DNA from: Xenophilus sp003671765 | GTDB lineage: Bacteria; Pseudomonadota; Gammaproteobacteria; Burkholderiales; Burkholderiaceae_C | Assembly (NCBI GenBank): GCA_051414805.1 | Contig: CP166702.1 | Location: forward strand, 5,456,001 to 5,520,000 | Direction: 5' to 3' | DNA length: 64,000 bases | In this document: in pieces, positions 51,873 to 60,845 of the stretch | Position numbering within the stretch: position 1 is the first letter of the stretch | Layout of the letters: each line of letters opens with the position of its first letter | Notes under the pieces: generated by a model | Told to the model about the DNA's origin: nothing | The model's input: only the letters and a program-made list of their open reading frames with translations | Database searches by the model: none | Translations under genes and position numbers: made by a program

Positions 51873-53332
51873 TGCGTATCGACCACCTCATCGCCGGCAA
51901 GGCTGTCGCCGGCAGCGACTACTTCCAGACCGTCAACCCCGCCACGCAGGAGGTGCTGGCCGAAGTGGCCCAGGGCGGCGAGGCCGAGGTGAATGCCGCC
52001 GTGGCCGCCGCCAAGGAGGCCTTCCCCAAGTGGGCCAACACGCCCGCGCCCGAGCGCGCCAAGCTGATCCGCAAGCTGGGCGACCTGATCGCGAAGCACG
52101 TGCCCGAGATCGCGCAGACCGAGACCAACGATTGCGGGCAGGTCATCGCGCAGACCGGCAAGCAGCTGGTGCCGCGCGCGGCCGACAATTTCTACTACTT
52201 CGCCGAGATGTGCACGCGGGTGGATGGCCACACCTACCCGACGCCGACGCACCTGAACTACACGCTGTTCCATCCCGTGGGCGTGTGCGCGCTCATCAGC
52301 CCGTGGAACGTGCCCTTCATGACGGCGACGTGGAAGGTCGCACCCTGCCTGGCCTTCGGCAACACGGCCGTGCTGAAGATGAGCGAGCTGTCGCCCATGA
52401 CTGCCGCGCGCTTGGGCGAGCTGGCACTGGAGGCGGGCATTCCCGCCGGCGTGCTGAACCTGGTGCACGGCTACGGCAAGGAGGCCGGTGAGCCGCTGGT
52501 GGCGCACCCGGACGTGCGCGCCATCAGCTTCACCGGCTCCACGGCCACGGGCAACCGCATCGTGAAGAGCGCGGGCCTGAAAAAGTTCAGCATGGAGCTG
52601 GGCGGCAAGTCGCCCTTCGTGGTCTTCGACGATGCCGACCTGGCGCGTGCGCTCGATGCCGCGGTGTTCATGATCTTCAGCAACAACGGCGAGCGTTGCA
52701 CGGCGGGCAGCCGCATCCTGGTGCAGCAGTCGATCTACGCCGACTTCGTGGCGAAGTTCGTCGAACGCGCGAAGAGGATCGTCGTCGGTGACCCGCTCGA
52801 CGAGAAGACCATCGTCGGCCCGATGATCTCGCAGGGCCACCTCGCCAAGGTGCGCAGCTACATCGAGCTGGGCCCGAAGGAGGGCGCCACGCTGCTGTGC
52901 GGCGGCCTGGACACGCCGGCCGGCCTGCCCGAGCGGGTGAAGAAGGGCAACTACGTGGCGCCAACGGTGTTCGCCGACGTCGACAACCGCATGAAGATCG
53001 CGCAGGACGAGATCTTCGGCCCCGTGGCCTGCCTGATCCCGTTCCGGGACGAGGCGCACGCGATCGAGTTGGCCAACGACATCCAATACGGCCTGTCGAG
53101 CTACGTGTGGACCGAGAACATCGGCCGCGCGCACCGCGTGGCCGCTGCCATCGAGGCGGGCATGTGCTTCGTCAACAGCCAGAACGTGCGGGATCTGCGC
53201 CAGCCCTTCGGCGGCACCAAGGCCAGCGGCACGGGGCGCGAAGGGGGCACCTGGAGCTATGAGGTGTTCTGCGAGCCGAAGAATGTGGCGGTGTCGCTGG
53301 GCTCGCACCATATTCCCCATTGGGGTGTCTGA
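51872..53332 (+). CDS. hpaE: 5-carboxymethyl-2-hydroxymuconate semialdehyde dehydrogenase
   Basis: A 486-residue NAD-dependent aldehyde dehydrogenase that oxidises the ring-cleavage semialdehyde. Catalytic residues are visible: SPWNVPFM with the Asn, FTGSTATG (cofactor loop), MELGGKSPF with the Glu, and NNGERCTAGSR with the nucleophilic Cys. Position between hpaG2 and hpaD is as in enterobacterial clusters. The Bug receptor gene follows after 43 bases. Confidence 0.93.
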   Translation: MRIDHLIAGKAVAGSDYFQTVNPATQEVLAEVAQGGEAEVNAAVAAAKEAFPKWANTPAPERAKLIRKLGDLIAKHVPEIAQTETNDCGQVIAQTGKQLVPRAADNFYYFAEMCTRVDGHTYPTPTHLNYTLFHPVGVCALISPWNVPFMTATWKVAPCLAFGNTAVLKMSELSPMTAARLGELALEAGIPAGVLNLVHGYGKEAGEPLVAHPDVRAISFTGSTATGNRIVKSAGLKKFSMELGGKSPFVVFDDADLARALDAAVFMIFSNNGERCTAGSRILVQQSIYADFVAKFVERAKRIVVGDPLDEKTIVGPMISQGHLAKVRSYIELGPKEGATLLCGGLDTPAGLPERVKKGNYVAPTVFADVDNRMKIAQDEIFGPVACLIPFRDEAHAIELANDIQYGLSSYVWTENIGRAHRVAAAIEAGMCFVNSQNVRDLRQPFGGTKASGTGREGGTWSYEVFCEPKNVAVSLGSHHIPHWGV

Positions 53333-53375
53333 CGACCCGGCCCGGACGCAGAAGAACAACGACGGAGACCAGCCG

Positions 53376-54356
53376 ATGCCGCCATCCCTTTCCCGCCGCG
53401 CATTGCTGCAGGCTAGCGCTGCGGTCGGCGCCTGGCCGCTGCTCGCGCATGCGCAGAGCGCTTGGCCCAACAAGCCCGTGCATCTGGTCGTGCCCTTCCC
53501 GCCCGGCGGCACCACCGACTACGTGACGCGGCTGGTCGGCACCGAGCTGGGCAAGTCGCTGGGCCAGCCGGTGATCGTCGACAACAAGCCCGGCGCCGGC
53601 ACGGTGATCGGCGTCGACTACGTCGCCAAGTCGGCGCCCGACGGCAGCAACTTCGTGACGGTGGCCAACAGCTTCTGCGCCAACGCCACGCTGGTGAAGA
53701 AGCTGCCCTACGACACGCTGAAAGACCTGCGCCCGGTGGCGCTGATGGGCATGTCGGAGCACGTGCTCGCCACCCACCCCGGCAGCGGCCTGAAGACGAT
53801 CGCCGACCTGCGTGCGGCCGCGAAGGCGAAGCCCGGCTCGATCAGCTACGCCTCCTTCGGCAGCGGCACCTCGGCGCACCTGTCGGGCGCGCTGCTGGCG
53901 CAGCAGATGGGCATCGAACTCATCCACGTGCCCTACAAGGGGCAGGGCCCGGCCCTGACCGATCTGCTGGGTGGGCAGGTGAGCGTGATGTTCGGCAACT
54001 GGCCCGAGTTCCGCGGGCATGTGCAGTCTGGCAAGCTGGTGGCGCTGGGCATGGCGACGAAGCAGCGCTCGGTCTACGCGCCGGACATTCCCACGCTGGC
54101 CGAACAGGGCGTGGCGGTGGAATCGAATTCCTGGAACGGCCTGCTCGCGCCCGCGGCCACGCCCGACGCGGTGGTGCAGGCCATGAACGCGGCCGTGAAC
54201 CGCGCGCTGGCCGCGCCCGCGGTGACGGCGGCGTTCGAGAAGGGCGGCATTGCCTCGCTCTCGGGCACGCCGGAGCAATTCGCCGCCTTCATCCGCAGCG
54301 AGATCGCCAAGTACGCCGAGGTGATCCGCAAGGGCAACATCACGCTGGAGGGCTGA
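53376..54356 (+). CDS. Bug-family receptor inside the hpa operon
   Basis: A 326-residue periplasmic protein with an Arg-Arg leader (LSRRALLQASAAVGAWPLLA). Bug motifs are HLVVPFPPGGTTDYVTRLV, IVDNKPGAGTVIGVDYVAK and LIHVPYKGQGPALTDLLGG. It stands between hpaE and hpaD, where enterobacteria have no gene. It is likely to capture 4-hydroxyphenylacetate or homoprotocatechuate, a role taken by the HpaX permease elsewhere (inference). Confidence 0.88.
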   Translation: MPPSLSRRALLQASAAVGAWPLLAHAQSAWPNKPVHLVVPFPPGGTTDYVTRLVGTELGKSLGQPVIVDNKPGAGTVIGVDYVAKSAPDGSNFVTVANSFCANATLVKKLPYDTLKDLRPVALMGMSEHVLATHPGSGLKTIADLRAAAKAKPGSISYASFGSGTSAHLSGALLAQQMGIELIHVPYKGQGPALTDLLGGQVSVMFGNWPEFRGHVQSGKLVALGMATKQRSVYAPDIPTLAEQGVAVESNSWNGLLAPAATPDAVVQAMNAAVNRALAAPAVTAAFEKGGIASLSGTPEQFAAFIRSEIAKYAEVIRKGNITLEG

Positions 54357-54393
54357 CCGATGGGCAAGCTCGCAAACCGAAGAGGTGCTCGCC

Positions 54394-55317
54394 ATGGGTA
54401 GGCTCGCACTCGCCGCCAAGATCACCCACGTGCCCTCGCTCTACCTGAGCGAACTCGACGGCCCGCGCAAGGGCAGCCGCAAGGCCGCCATCGACGGGCT
54501 GAAGGAGATCGGCCGCCGCTGCCGCGCGCTGGGCGTGGACACCATCGTGGTGTTCGACACGCACTGGCTGGTCAACGCGAGCTACCACCTGAACTGCGCG
54601 CCGCATTTCAAGGGCGTGTACTCCAGCAACGAGTTGCCGCACTTCATCAGCAACATGCCCTACGAGATCCCGGGCAACCCGCGGCTGGGCAAGCTGCTGG
54701 CGCAGGCGTGCAACGAATGGGGGGTGGAGACGCTGGCGCACGACGCAACGACGCTGGGGCCGGAGTACGGCACGCTGGTGCCGATGCGCTACATGAACGA
54801 GGACTTGCACTTCAAGGCGATCTGCGTGTCGGCCCTGTGCACCAGCCACTACCTCAACGACAGCGCACGCCTGGGCTGGGCGATGCGCCGCGCGGTGGAA
54901 GATCATTACGACGGCACGGTGGCCTTCTTCGCCAGCGGCTCGATGTCGCACCGCTTCGCGCAGAACGGCCTGGCGCCGCAGTTCGCCGACCGCATCTGGA
55001 GCCCGCTGCTCGAGCGCATGGACCACGACGTGGTGAAGATGTGGGAAGACGGCGAGTGGGTCGACTTCTGCGCCATGCTGCCGGAGTACGCCGTGAAGGG
55101 CCACGGCGAGGGCTTCATGCACGACACGGCCATGCTGCTCGGGGCGCTGGGCTGGTCGGCCTACGACGGGCGGGCCGAGGTGGTGACGCCGTACTTCGGC
55201 TCGTCGGGGACGGGGCAGATCAATGTGGTGCTGCCGGTGACGCCGCAGGATGGGCGGGCGGTGCCGAAGGCGCAGGCTTCGAGTGCTGAAGGGTTTCAGG
55301 CGGTGTCGCGGTTGTGA
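54394..55317 (+). CDS. hpaD: 3,4-dihydroxyphenylacetate 2,3-dioxygenase
   Basis: A 307-residue extradiol ring-cleavage enzyme of the LigB-type superfamily. MGRLALAAKITHVPSLYLSE is the standard HpaD start, and DTIVVFDTHWLVNA near 50 and FASGSMSHRFAQNG near 190 carry family residues. It opens homoprotocatechuate next to its hydroxyls. The ATG at 54394 is chosen, as a GTG nine bases earlier lacks family support. A partial copy of its first five codons occurs at 54360 (ATGGGCAAGCTCGCA). Confidence 0.93.
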   Translation: MGRLALAAKITHVPSLYLSELDGPRKGSRKAAIDGLKEIGRRCRALGVDTIVVFDTHWLVNASYHLNCAPHFKGVYSSNELPHFISNMPYEIPGNPRLGKLLAQACNEWGVETLAHDATTLGPEYGTLVPMRYMNEDLHFKAICVSALCTSHYLNDSARLGWAMRRAVEDHYDGTVAFFASGSMSHRFAQNGLAPQFADRIWSPLLERMDHDVVKMWEDGEWVDFCAMLPEYAVKGHGEGFMHDTAMLLGALGWSAYDGRAEVVTPYFGSSGTGQINVVLPVTPQDGRAVPKAQASSAEGFQAVSRL

Positions 55318-55340
55318 AGCGCTTGGTTTTTTGTGGTCCG

Positions 55341-55585
55341 GACCGGGCCCCGGCAAGGGGGCGGTGGCGCTTCGGTGGAGCGGTCGGCTGCGCCGACTGC
55401 CCTGCGATGCTCGGGCGGCCGGGCCGGCGCAGAACTCGCTGCGTTCACTTCGTTCACTCCGCTCAAACAGCTGCGCCGAGTCAGATGACGAAGCATGCCT
55501 GTCCTTCGGCAGGCATGCAGCCCGGCCACCCTGCGCTTCTCGGCGCTCGACAGGCGCGCCACCGCCCCCTTGCCGGGGCCCGGTC
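55341..55585. repeat. Palindromic element 1 (terminal arms 30 bp)
   Basis: Arms 55341-55370 and 55556-55585 are perfect inverted repeats of 30 bases (GACCGGGCCCCGGCAAGGGG...). Inside lies a core (from 55381, CGGTCGGCTGCGCCGACT) that is repeated in opposite orientation in element 2. It also has a hairpin GCATGCCTG-tccttcgg-CAGGCATGC at 55493-55518. No protein is encoded. Confidence 0.85.
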
Positions 55586-55655
55586 CTGCGCTGGGTTTGA
55601 ACGACTGCCGGCCCGCGCTCGCGCGGAAAGCACCATCACCTTGTCCACGCGTCGT

Positions 55656-55889
55656 GGATGGGGGCCTGGGGCGCGGGCGATTTGTGGGGCGCTGAGGAGC
55701 GCAGCGAAGCCGGGCGCGTGCCCTGCCGAAGGACAGGGCACGCTTCGTGATCTGACTCGCGGCAGCTGTCCGAGCGGAGTGAACGAAGTGAACGCAGCGA
55801 GTTCTGCCGCGGCCCGGCTTCGCGAGCACCGCAAGGAAGTCGGCGCAGCCGACCGCCCCACCATGAGCCCGCGCCCCAGGCCCCCATCC
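55656..55889. repeat. Palindromic element 2, inverted relative to element 1 (terminal arms 23 bp)
   Basis: Arms 55656-55678 and 55867-55889 are perfect inverted repeats of 23 bases (GGATGGGGGCCTGGGGCGCG...), with a sequence unlike the arms of element 1. The core (to 55855) is homologous to that of element 1 on the other strand, including the GAACTCGCTGCGTTCACTTC stretch. Its hairpin is GTGCCCTG-ccgaagga-CAGGGCAC at 55718-55741. With element 1 it fills the gene-free 605 bases between hpaD and hpaF. Confidence 0.85.
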
Positions 55890-55922
55890 GCGGCGCGCGC
55901 CCCTGAAGACACGTAGAGCCCC

Positions 55923-56330
55923 ATGCCCCACCTCGTCATCCTCTACACCCCCAACCTCGACGCCCGCACCGACATGACGGCGCTGTGCCGTCGCCTGGCC
56001 GACACCATGCTCGAGCAGCGCGACGAGGACGGCCGGCAGGTGTTCCCGACCGGGGGCACGCGCGTGCTGGCCTTTCCCGCGGCGCACTACGCGGTGGCCG
56101 ACGGACAGGACGACTACGCCTTCGTGTACCTCAACCTGCGCATGGGCACAGGCCGCTCAGACGCTATCAAAAAGAGAGCTGGAGACGCCCTGCTGGCGGG
56201 CGTGAAGGCTCATTTCGACCCGATATTCGGCCAACAGCTCATGGGCTGTACCCTGCAGATCGACGAAAGCCCGGGACAGGTCTACGACGGCAAGCACAGT
56301 AACCTGCACCCCCTCTTCAACAAGGCCTGA
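55923..56330 (+). CDS. hpaF: 5-carboxymethyl-2-hydroxymuconate delta-isomerase
   Basis: A 135-residue tautomerase-like enzyme. The catalytic Pro follows the initiator Met (MPHLVILYTPNLD), and TGGTRVLAFPAAHYAVADG and NLHPLF at the C-terminus match the CHMI family. It isomerises the dehydrogenase product before decarboxylation. It resumes the hpa gene order after the palindromic elements, and hpaH starts five bases after its stop. Confidence 0.9.
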   Translation: MPHLVILYTPNLDARTDMTALCRRLADTMLEQRDEDGRQVFPTGGTRVLAFPAAHYAVADGQDDYAFVYLNLRMGTGRSDAIKKRAGDALLAGVKAHFDPIFGQQLMGCTLQIDESPGQVYDGKHSNLHPLFNKA

Positions 56331-56335
56331 CCCCG

Positions 56336-57136
56336 ATGCTCCCGTCCGACGTCATCGAACAGCTCGCGGCCGAACTCCACGCCAGCGAACGGTCGCGCGT
56401 GCAGGTCGAGCATTTCTCCAAGCGCTTCCCCGGCATGACCGTGGAAGACGGCTACGCCATCTCGCGCGCCTGGGTGAAGACCAAGCTCGCCGAAGGCCGC
56501 ACGGTGAAGGGCCACAAGATCGGCCTCACCTCGCGCGCCATGCAGATCGCCAGCCAGATCGACGAACCCGACTACGGCACGCTGCTGGACGACATGTTCT
56601 TCTCGCCCGGCGACATCCCGACGGAGCGCTTCATCGCACCGCGCGTGGAAGTGGAGCTGGCCTTCATCCTGAAGTCGCGCCTCGAGGGCGAAGCGGTCAC
56701 CCTGGACGACGTGCTCGCCGCCACCGAGTACGTGCAACCGGCCATCGAGATCATCGATTCGCGCATCGAGCAGTTCGACCGCCACACCAAGATCATGCGC
56801 AAGGTCTTCGACACCATCTCCGACAACGCCGCCAACGCCGGCATCGTGCTGGGCGGCGAGCGTGCGCGGCCGGGCGACGTTGATCTGCCATGGTGCGGCG
56901 CCATCCTGCGGCAGAACGGTGCCGTCGAGGAGACCGGGCTGGCCGCCGGCGTGCAGGGGCACCCGGCTGTCGGCGTGGCCTGGCTGGCACGCAAGCTCGC
57001 ACCCTGGGGCGAGGCCCTGCTGCCCGGGCAGGTGGTGCTGGCCGGCTCCTTCACGCGACCGGTGGCCGCGAAGCGCGGGGATGTGTTCGATGCCGACTAC
57101 GGCCGCCTCGGGCGCTTCGAGTTCAAGTTTGTCTGA
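56336..57136 (+). CDS. hpaH: 2-oxohept-3-ene-1,7-dioate hydratase
   Basis: A 266-residue FAH-related hydratase that adds water to the dienoate. KGHKIGLTSRAMQ near 60, YGTLLDDMFF, RVEVELAFIL (metal Glu) and AIEIIDSRIE are the family signature, and ERARPGDVDLPWCGAIL is in the C-terminal half. Gene order F-H-I is that of the enterobacterial operon. Confidence 0.93.
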   Translation: MLPSDVIEQLAAELHASERSRVQVEHFSKRFPGMTVEDGYAISRAWVKTKLAEGRTVKGHKIGLTSRAMQIASQIDEPDYGTLLDDMFFSPGDIPTERFIAPRVEVELAFILKSRLEGEAVTLDDVLAATEYVQPAIEIIDSRIEQFDRHTKIMRKVFDTISDNAANAGIVLGGERARPGDVDLPWCGAILRQNGAVEETGLAAGVQGHPAVGVAWLARKLAPWGEALLPGQVVLAGSFTRPVAAKRGDVFDADYGRLGRFEFKFV

Positions 57137-57150
57137 AACAAGAGATCCGC

Positions 57151-57972
57151 ATGAAGACCCCCACCAACACCTTCAAGCAAGCCCTCGCCGACAAGCAATC
57201 GCAGATCGGTCTGTGGGTCGGCCTGGCCGACGGCTATGCGGCCGAGATGCTGGCGGGCACCGGCTACGACTGGCTGCTGGTCGACGGCGAGCATGCGCCC
57301 AACGACGTGCGCTCGGTGCTCGCGCAGCTGCAGGGCATCGCCAGCGCGGCATCCGCGCTGCCGCCCGAGGCCACGCGCCCGCATCCCGTCGTGCGCGTGC
57401 CGGTCGGCGAGACCGCGCTCATCAAGCAGGTGCTCGACATCGGCGCACAGACCGTCCTCGTGCCGATGGTCGACACCGCGGCGCAGGCCGCGCAACTGGT
57501 GCAGGCCATGCGCTACCCGCCCGAGGGCATCCGCGGCATGGGCAGTGCGCTGGCGCGCGCCTCGCGCTGGCAGGCCTACCCGCAGTACCTGCACGAGGCC
57601 AATGCCCAGAGCTGCCTGCTGGTGCAGGCCGAAACGGTGGAAGCGATGAAGAACCTCGACGCCATCGCCGCCACACCGGGCGTGGATGGCGTGTTCATCG
57701 GCCCGGCCGACCTGTCGGCCTCGATGGGCCATGTGGGCAACCCCGGCCATCCGGAAGTGCAGGCCGCCATCGCCGACGGCATCGCCCGCATCCTGAAGGC
57801 CGGCAAGGCGCCGGGCATCCTGTCGACCACCGAGGAGCAGGCGCGCAAGTGGCTCGCGGCCGGCGCGCTCTTCGTCGCCGTGGGCGTCGACACCATCCTG
57901 CTGACGGCCGCGGCCAGGCAGCTCCTGGCCAAGTACAAGGCCGCACCCGCCGCCGGACCGAACGGCTACTGA
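57151..57972 (+). CDS. hpaI: 4-hydroxy-2-oxoheptanedioate aldolase
   Basis: A 273-residue class II pyruvate aldolase of the HpcH/HpaI family. It splits the last intermediate to pyruvate and succinate semialdehyde. GLWVGLADGYAAEMLA, LLVDGEHAPNDVRSV with catalytic His, EGIRGMGSALARASRW and VFIGPADLSASMG are visible. It ends the canonical pathway genes. A succinate-semialdehyde dehydrogenase is not in the window. Confidence 0.93.
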   Translation: MKTPTNTFKQALADKQSQIGLWVGLADGYAAEMLAGTGYDWLLVDGEHAPNDVRSVLAQLQGIASAASALPPEATRPHPVVRVPVGETALIKQVLDIGAQTVLVPMVDTAAQAAQLVQAMRYPPEGIRGMGSALARASRWQAYPQYLHEANAQSCLLVQAETVEAMKNLDAIAATPGVDGVFIGPADLSASMGHVGNPGHPEVQAAIADGIARILKAGKAPGILSTTEEQARKWLAAGALFVAVGVDTILLTAAARQLLAKYKAAPAAGPNGY

Positions 57973-57985
57973 ACCCTGCCCCCCG

Positions 57986-59746
57986 ATGACCGACAGCACC
58001 CACGACGACCGCCCCGCCACCCCGGGCTTCCGCTCCGAGATCATCCGGCGCGGCACCATCCGCGCGACCACGCGCAGCTTCCTGCACGCGCTGGGCCAGG
58101 ACGACGAGGACATCGCGCGCCCGCACATCGGCGTGTTCCACACCGGCGGCGAGATGAGCCCGTGCAACCTCAATCTGCGCGACCAGGCGCAGCACGCCAA
58201 GACCGGCATCTACGCCGGCGGCGGCACGCCGCACGAGTGCCCGGTGGTCTCGGTGAGCGACGGCCTCACGATGGCGCATTCGGGCATGCGCTTCTCGCTG
58301 ATCTCGCGCGAACTGATCGCCGACAGCGTCGAGGCCTCGGTGCGCGGCCACCAGTGGGACGGCATCTTCGCCATCGGCGCCTGCGACAAGAACCTGCCGG
58401 GCCTGATGATGGGCATGGTGCGCTGCAACGTGCCTTCGGTGTTCGTGCACGGCGGCTCGGCGCTGCCGGGGCAGATGCCGGGCCCCGACGGGCGCGACCT
58501 CAACGTGGTCGACACCTACGAGACCATCGGCCAGGTGCTGGCCGGCACCGCCACAGAGCGCGACCTGGAGGCGATGAGCCAGGCCTGCCTGCCCACCGCG
58601 GGCGCCTGCGCCGGCCAGTTCACGGCCAACACCATGGGCATGGTGAGCGAGGCGCTGGGCCTGGCGCCGATCGGCTCGAGCATGGTGCCGGCGGTGTTCA
58701 GCGAGCGCGCGCCACTGATGCGCCGCGCCGCCAGGCAGCTCATGCAGGCCGTGTTCGCCAGTGCGAACGGCGGCGGTCCGCTGCCGCGCGACATCGTCAC
58801 CCGCAAGGCGCTGGAGAACGCCTGCGCCGTGGTGTCGGCCACCGGCGGCTCGACCAACGCCGCGCTGCACCTGCCGGCCATCGCGCACGAGGCAGGGGTG
58901 AGGTTCCACCTCGACGACGTGGCCGAAGTCTTCGCGCGCACGCCGCTCATCGCCGACCTGCGCCCGGGCGGCAAGTACCTGGCGCGCGACGTGTACTACA
59001 TCGGCGGCGCGGGCGTGATCCTGCGCACGCTGCTGGCGCAGGGCTTCCTGCACGGCGACGCGCTCACCTTCACCGGCCGCACGCTGGCCGAGGAAGTGGC
59101 CGGCGCCAACGACCCGGACGGCCGCGTGGTGCGCCACGTCGGCGAGCCGATCACGCGCGACGGCGGGCTGGCGGTGCTCAAGGGCAACCTGTGCCCCGAG
59201 GGCGCGCTGCTCAAGACGGCCGGCCTGAAGACGCTGGTGCACCGCGGCCCGGCGCGGGTCTTCGAATCGGAAGAAGAGGCGCAGGCGGCCGTGCAGGCCA
59301 TGCGCTACGAGGCGGGCGACGTGATCGTGATCCGCAACGAGGGCCCCAAGGGCAGCCCCGGCATGCGCGAGATGCTGGGCATCACCGCCCTGCTCTACGG
59401 CCAGGGCATGGGCGACAAGGTGGCGCTGCTGACCGACGGGCGCTTTTCGGGCGCCACCCGCGGCCTGTGCATCGGCTACGCCGGGCCGGAGGCGGCCGCC
59501 GGCGGCCCGATCGCGGCGCTGCGCGACGGCGACATGGTGTCGATCGACGCCACGGCCGGCGCGCGGTCGATCTCGGTCGACCTCACGGCCGAGGAAATAG
59601 TGATGCGATTGAACGAAAGAGGCGGTGTAAACGCGGGGGTGCCGCACGGTGGGCTGCTGGAAAAATACGCGCTCTCCGTCCGTCCGGCCCACCAGGGCGC
59701 GGTGACCCACTCGGGCGCCGTGACCTGGCTGCGGGACGAATCCTGA
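57986..59746 (+). CDS. IlvD/Edd-family dehydratase
   Basis: A 586-residue iron-sulfur dehydratase. Cluster cysteines are visible in GEMSPCNLNL, GACDKNLPG and TAGACAGQF, and LTDGRFSGATRG occurs near the C-terminus. The family includes dihydroxy-acid dehydratase and several sugar-acid dehydratases. Placement with a Bug receptor, a class II aldolase and a ketopantoate-reductase-like enzyme favours a sugar- or hydroxy-acid catabolic role over branched-chain amino acid synthesis (inference). It begins 13 bases after hpaI. Confidence 0.85.
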   Translation: MTDSTHDDRPATPGFRSEIIRRGTIRATTRSFLHALGQDDEDIARPHIGVFHTGGEMSPCNLNLRDQAQHAKTGIYAGGGTPHECPVVSVSDGLTMAHSGMRFSLISRELIADSVEASVRGHQWDGIFAIGACDKNLPGLMMGMVRCNVPSVFVHGGSALPGQMPGPDGRDLNVVDTYETIGQVLAGTATERDLEAMSQACLPTAGACAGQFTANTMGMVSEALGLAPIGSSMVPAVFSERAPLMRRAARQLMQAVFASANGGGPLPRDIVTRKALENACAVVSATGGSTNAALHLPAIAHEAGVRFHLDDVAEVFARTPLIADLRPGGKYLARDVYYIGGAGVILRTLLAQGFLHGDALTFTGRTLAEEVAGANDPDGRVVRHVGEPITRDGGLAVLKGNLCPEGALLKTAGLKTLVHRGPARVFESEEEAQAAVQAMRYEAGDVIVIRNEGPKGSPGMREMLGITALLYGQGMGDKVALLTDGRFSGATRGLCIGYAGPEAAAGGPIAALRDGDMVSIDATAGARSISVDLTAEEIVMRLNERGGVNAGVPHGGLLEKYALSVRPAHQGAVTHSGAVTWLRDES

Positions 59747-59773
59747 TCCATCACACGCCGAGGAGCGTCCGCC

Positions 59774-60760
59774 ATGAACTTCAACCGCCGCCAACTGCTG
59801 CAGACCACGGGCGCCTCCGCCCTGCTCGCCGGCCTCGGCCAGCAGGCCTTCGCCCAGGCCGGCATCGAGACCGCCACCATCGTCACCGGCTTCGCGGCCG
59901 GCGGCACCTCGGACACCATCTGCCGCCGCGTGGCGCAGAAGATGCAGCCCGACTACGCCAAGGCCGTCGTGGTGGAGAACCGCACCGGCGCCGGCGGCCA
60001 GATCGCCGTGGGCTACGTCAAGGGCCGGCCGGCCGACGGCACGGCGATCCTGCAGACGCCGACCTCGATCCTCACGATCTACCCGCACATCTACAAGAAG
60101 CTGCCGTACGACCCGATGGTCGACCTGACGCCGGTCACGATCGGCTGCATCTTCGACTTCGGCTTCGCGGTCGGCCCGGCCGTGCCGGCCAGCGTGAAGA
60201 CCGTGCCCGAGTTCCTGGCCTGGGCCAAGGCCAACCCGGCGGGCGCGAATTTCGGATCGCCCGCCGCCGGTTCCACGCCGCACTTCATCGGCGCGCTGCT
60301 GGGCAAGCAGGCCGGTGTCGAGCTCAAGCACGCCGCGTACCGCGGCACGCAGCCGGCCATGCTGGACCTGCTGGGCGGCAACATCTCGGCCGTCTCGGGC
60401 CCGATCGGCGACATCACCCAGCACCTGCCCACCGGCAAAGTGCGCATCCTGGGTGTGTCGAGCGAGAAGCGCAACCGCTTCGCGCCCGACGTGCCGACCT
60501 TCAAGGAACAGGGCATCGACATGGCGCACAGCGAATGGTTCGCCTTCTTCCTGCCCGCCAAGGCGAGCCCGGAGCTGGTCGCCCGCGTCAATGCCTCGAT
60601 GAAGAACGCGCTGGCCCAGAAGGACGTGATCGACGGCCTGGGCACCTTCGGCCTGGAAGCCATGTCGTCCACGCCGGGCGAGCTCGCCGAGCTGATCAAG
60701 AAAGACACCGCCAAGTGGGCGCCGATCGTGAAACAGGTCGGCTTCACCGCGGAGGGATGA
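59774..60760 (+). CDS. Bug-family tripartite tricarboxylate receptor
   Basis: A 328-residue periplasmic protein with an Arg-Arg leader (FNRRQLLQTTGASALLAGLG). Bug motifs are TIVTGFAAGGTSDTICRRV, VVENRTGAGGQIAVG and AAYRGTQPAMLDLLGGN. It follows the dehydratase by 27 bases and probably delivers the acid that enzyme acts on. No membrane components are nearby. Confidence 0.88.
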   Translation: MNFNRRQLLQTTGASALLAGLGQQAFAQAGIETATIVTGFAAGGTSDTICRRVAQKMQPDYAKAVVVENRTGAGGQIAVGYVKGRPADGTAILQTPTSILTIYPHIYKKLPYDPMVDLTPVTIGCIFDFGFAVGPAVPASVKTVPEFLAWAKANPAGANFGSPAAGSTPHFIGALLGKQAGVELKHAAYRGTQPAMLDLLGGNISAVSGPIGDITQHLPTGKVRILGVSSEKRNRFAPDVPTFKEQGIDMAHSEWFAFFLPAKASPELVARVNASMKNALAQKDVIDGLGTFGLEAMSSTPGELAELIKKDTAKWAPIVKQVGFTAEG

Positions 60761-60779
60761 CCCCCCGCCCGTTCGGGCT

Positions 60780-60807
60780 GAGCCTGTCGAAGCCCTTCGA
60801 CAGGCTC
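60780..60807. repeat. Short palindromic repeat
   Basis: GAGCCTGTCGAA (60780-60791), loop GCCC, TTCGACAGGCTC (60796-60807): a perfect 12-base stem. It is followed by AGGGCGAGCGG, matching GTTCGGGCT on the left only in part. It resembles a widely dispersed proteobacterial intergenic palindrome and lies between the Bug receptor and aldolase genes. Confidence 0.75.
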
Positions 60808-60845
60808 AGGGCGAGCGGCAGATGCAACGAAGGAACCCCATCGCC

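Noticed and set aside
54385..54394. GTG at 54385 as start of hpaD
   Set aside because: The standard family start is MGRLALAAKITH at 54394; the three extra residues have no support.
56155..56225. Part of hpaF (GCTATCAAAAAGAGAGCTGG ...) resembles the dispersed 'gatagctgc' repeat
   Set aside because: The encoded residues fit what I expect for the protein family at this point, so the similarity may be chance. Evidence is too thin for an inserted repeat.
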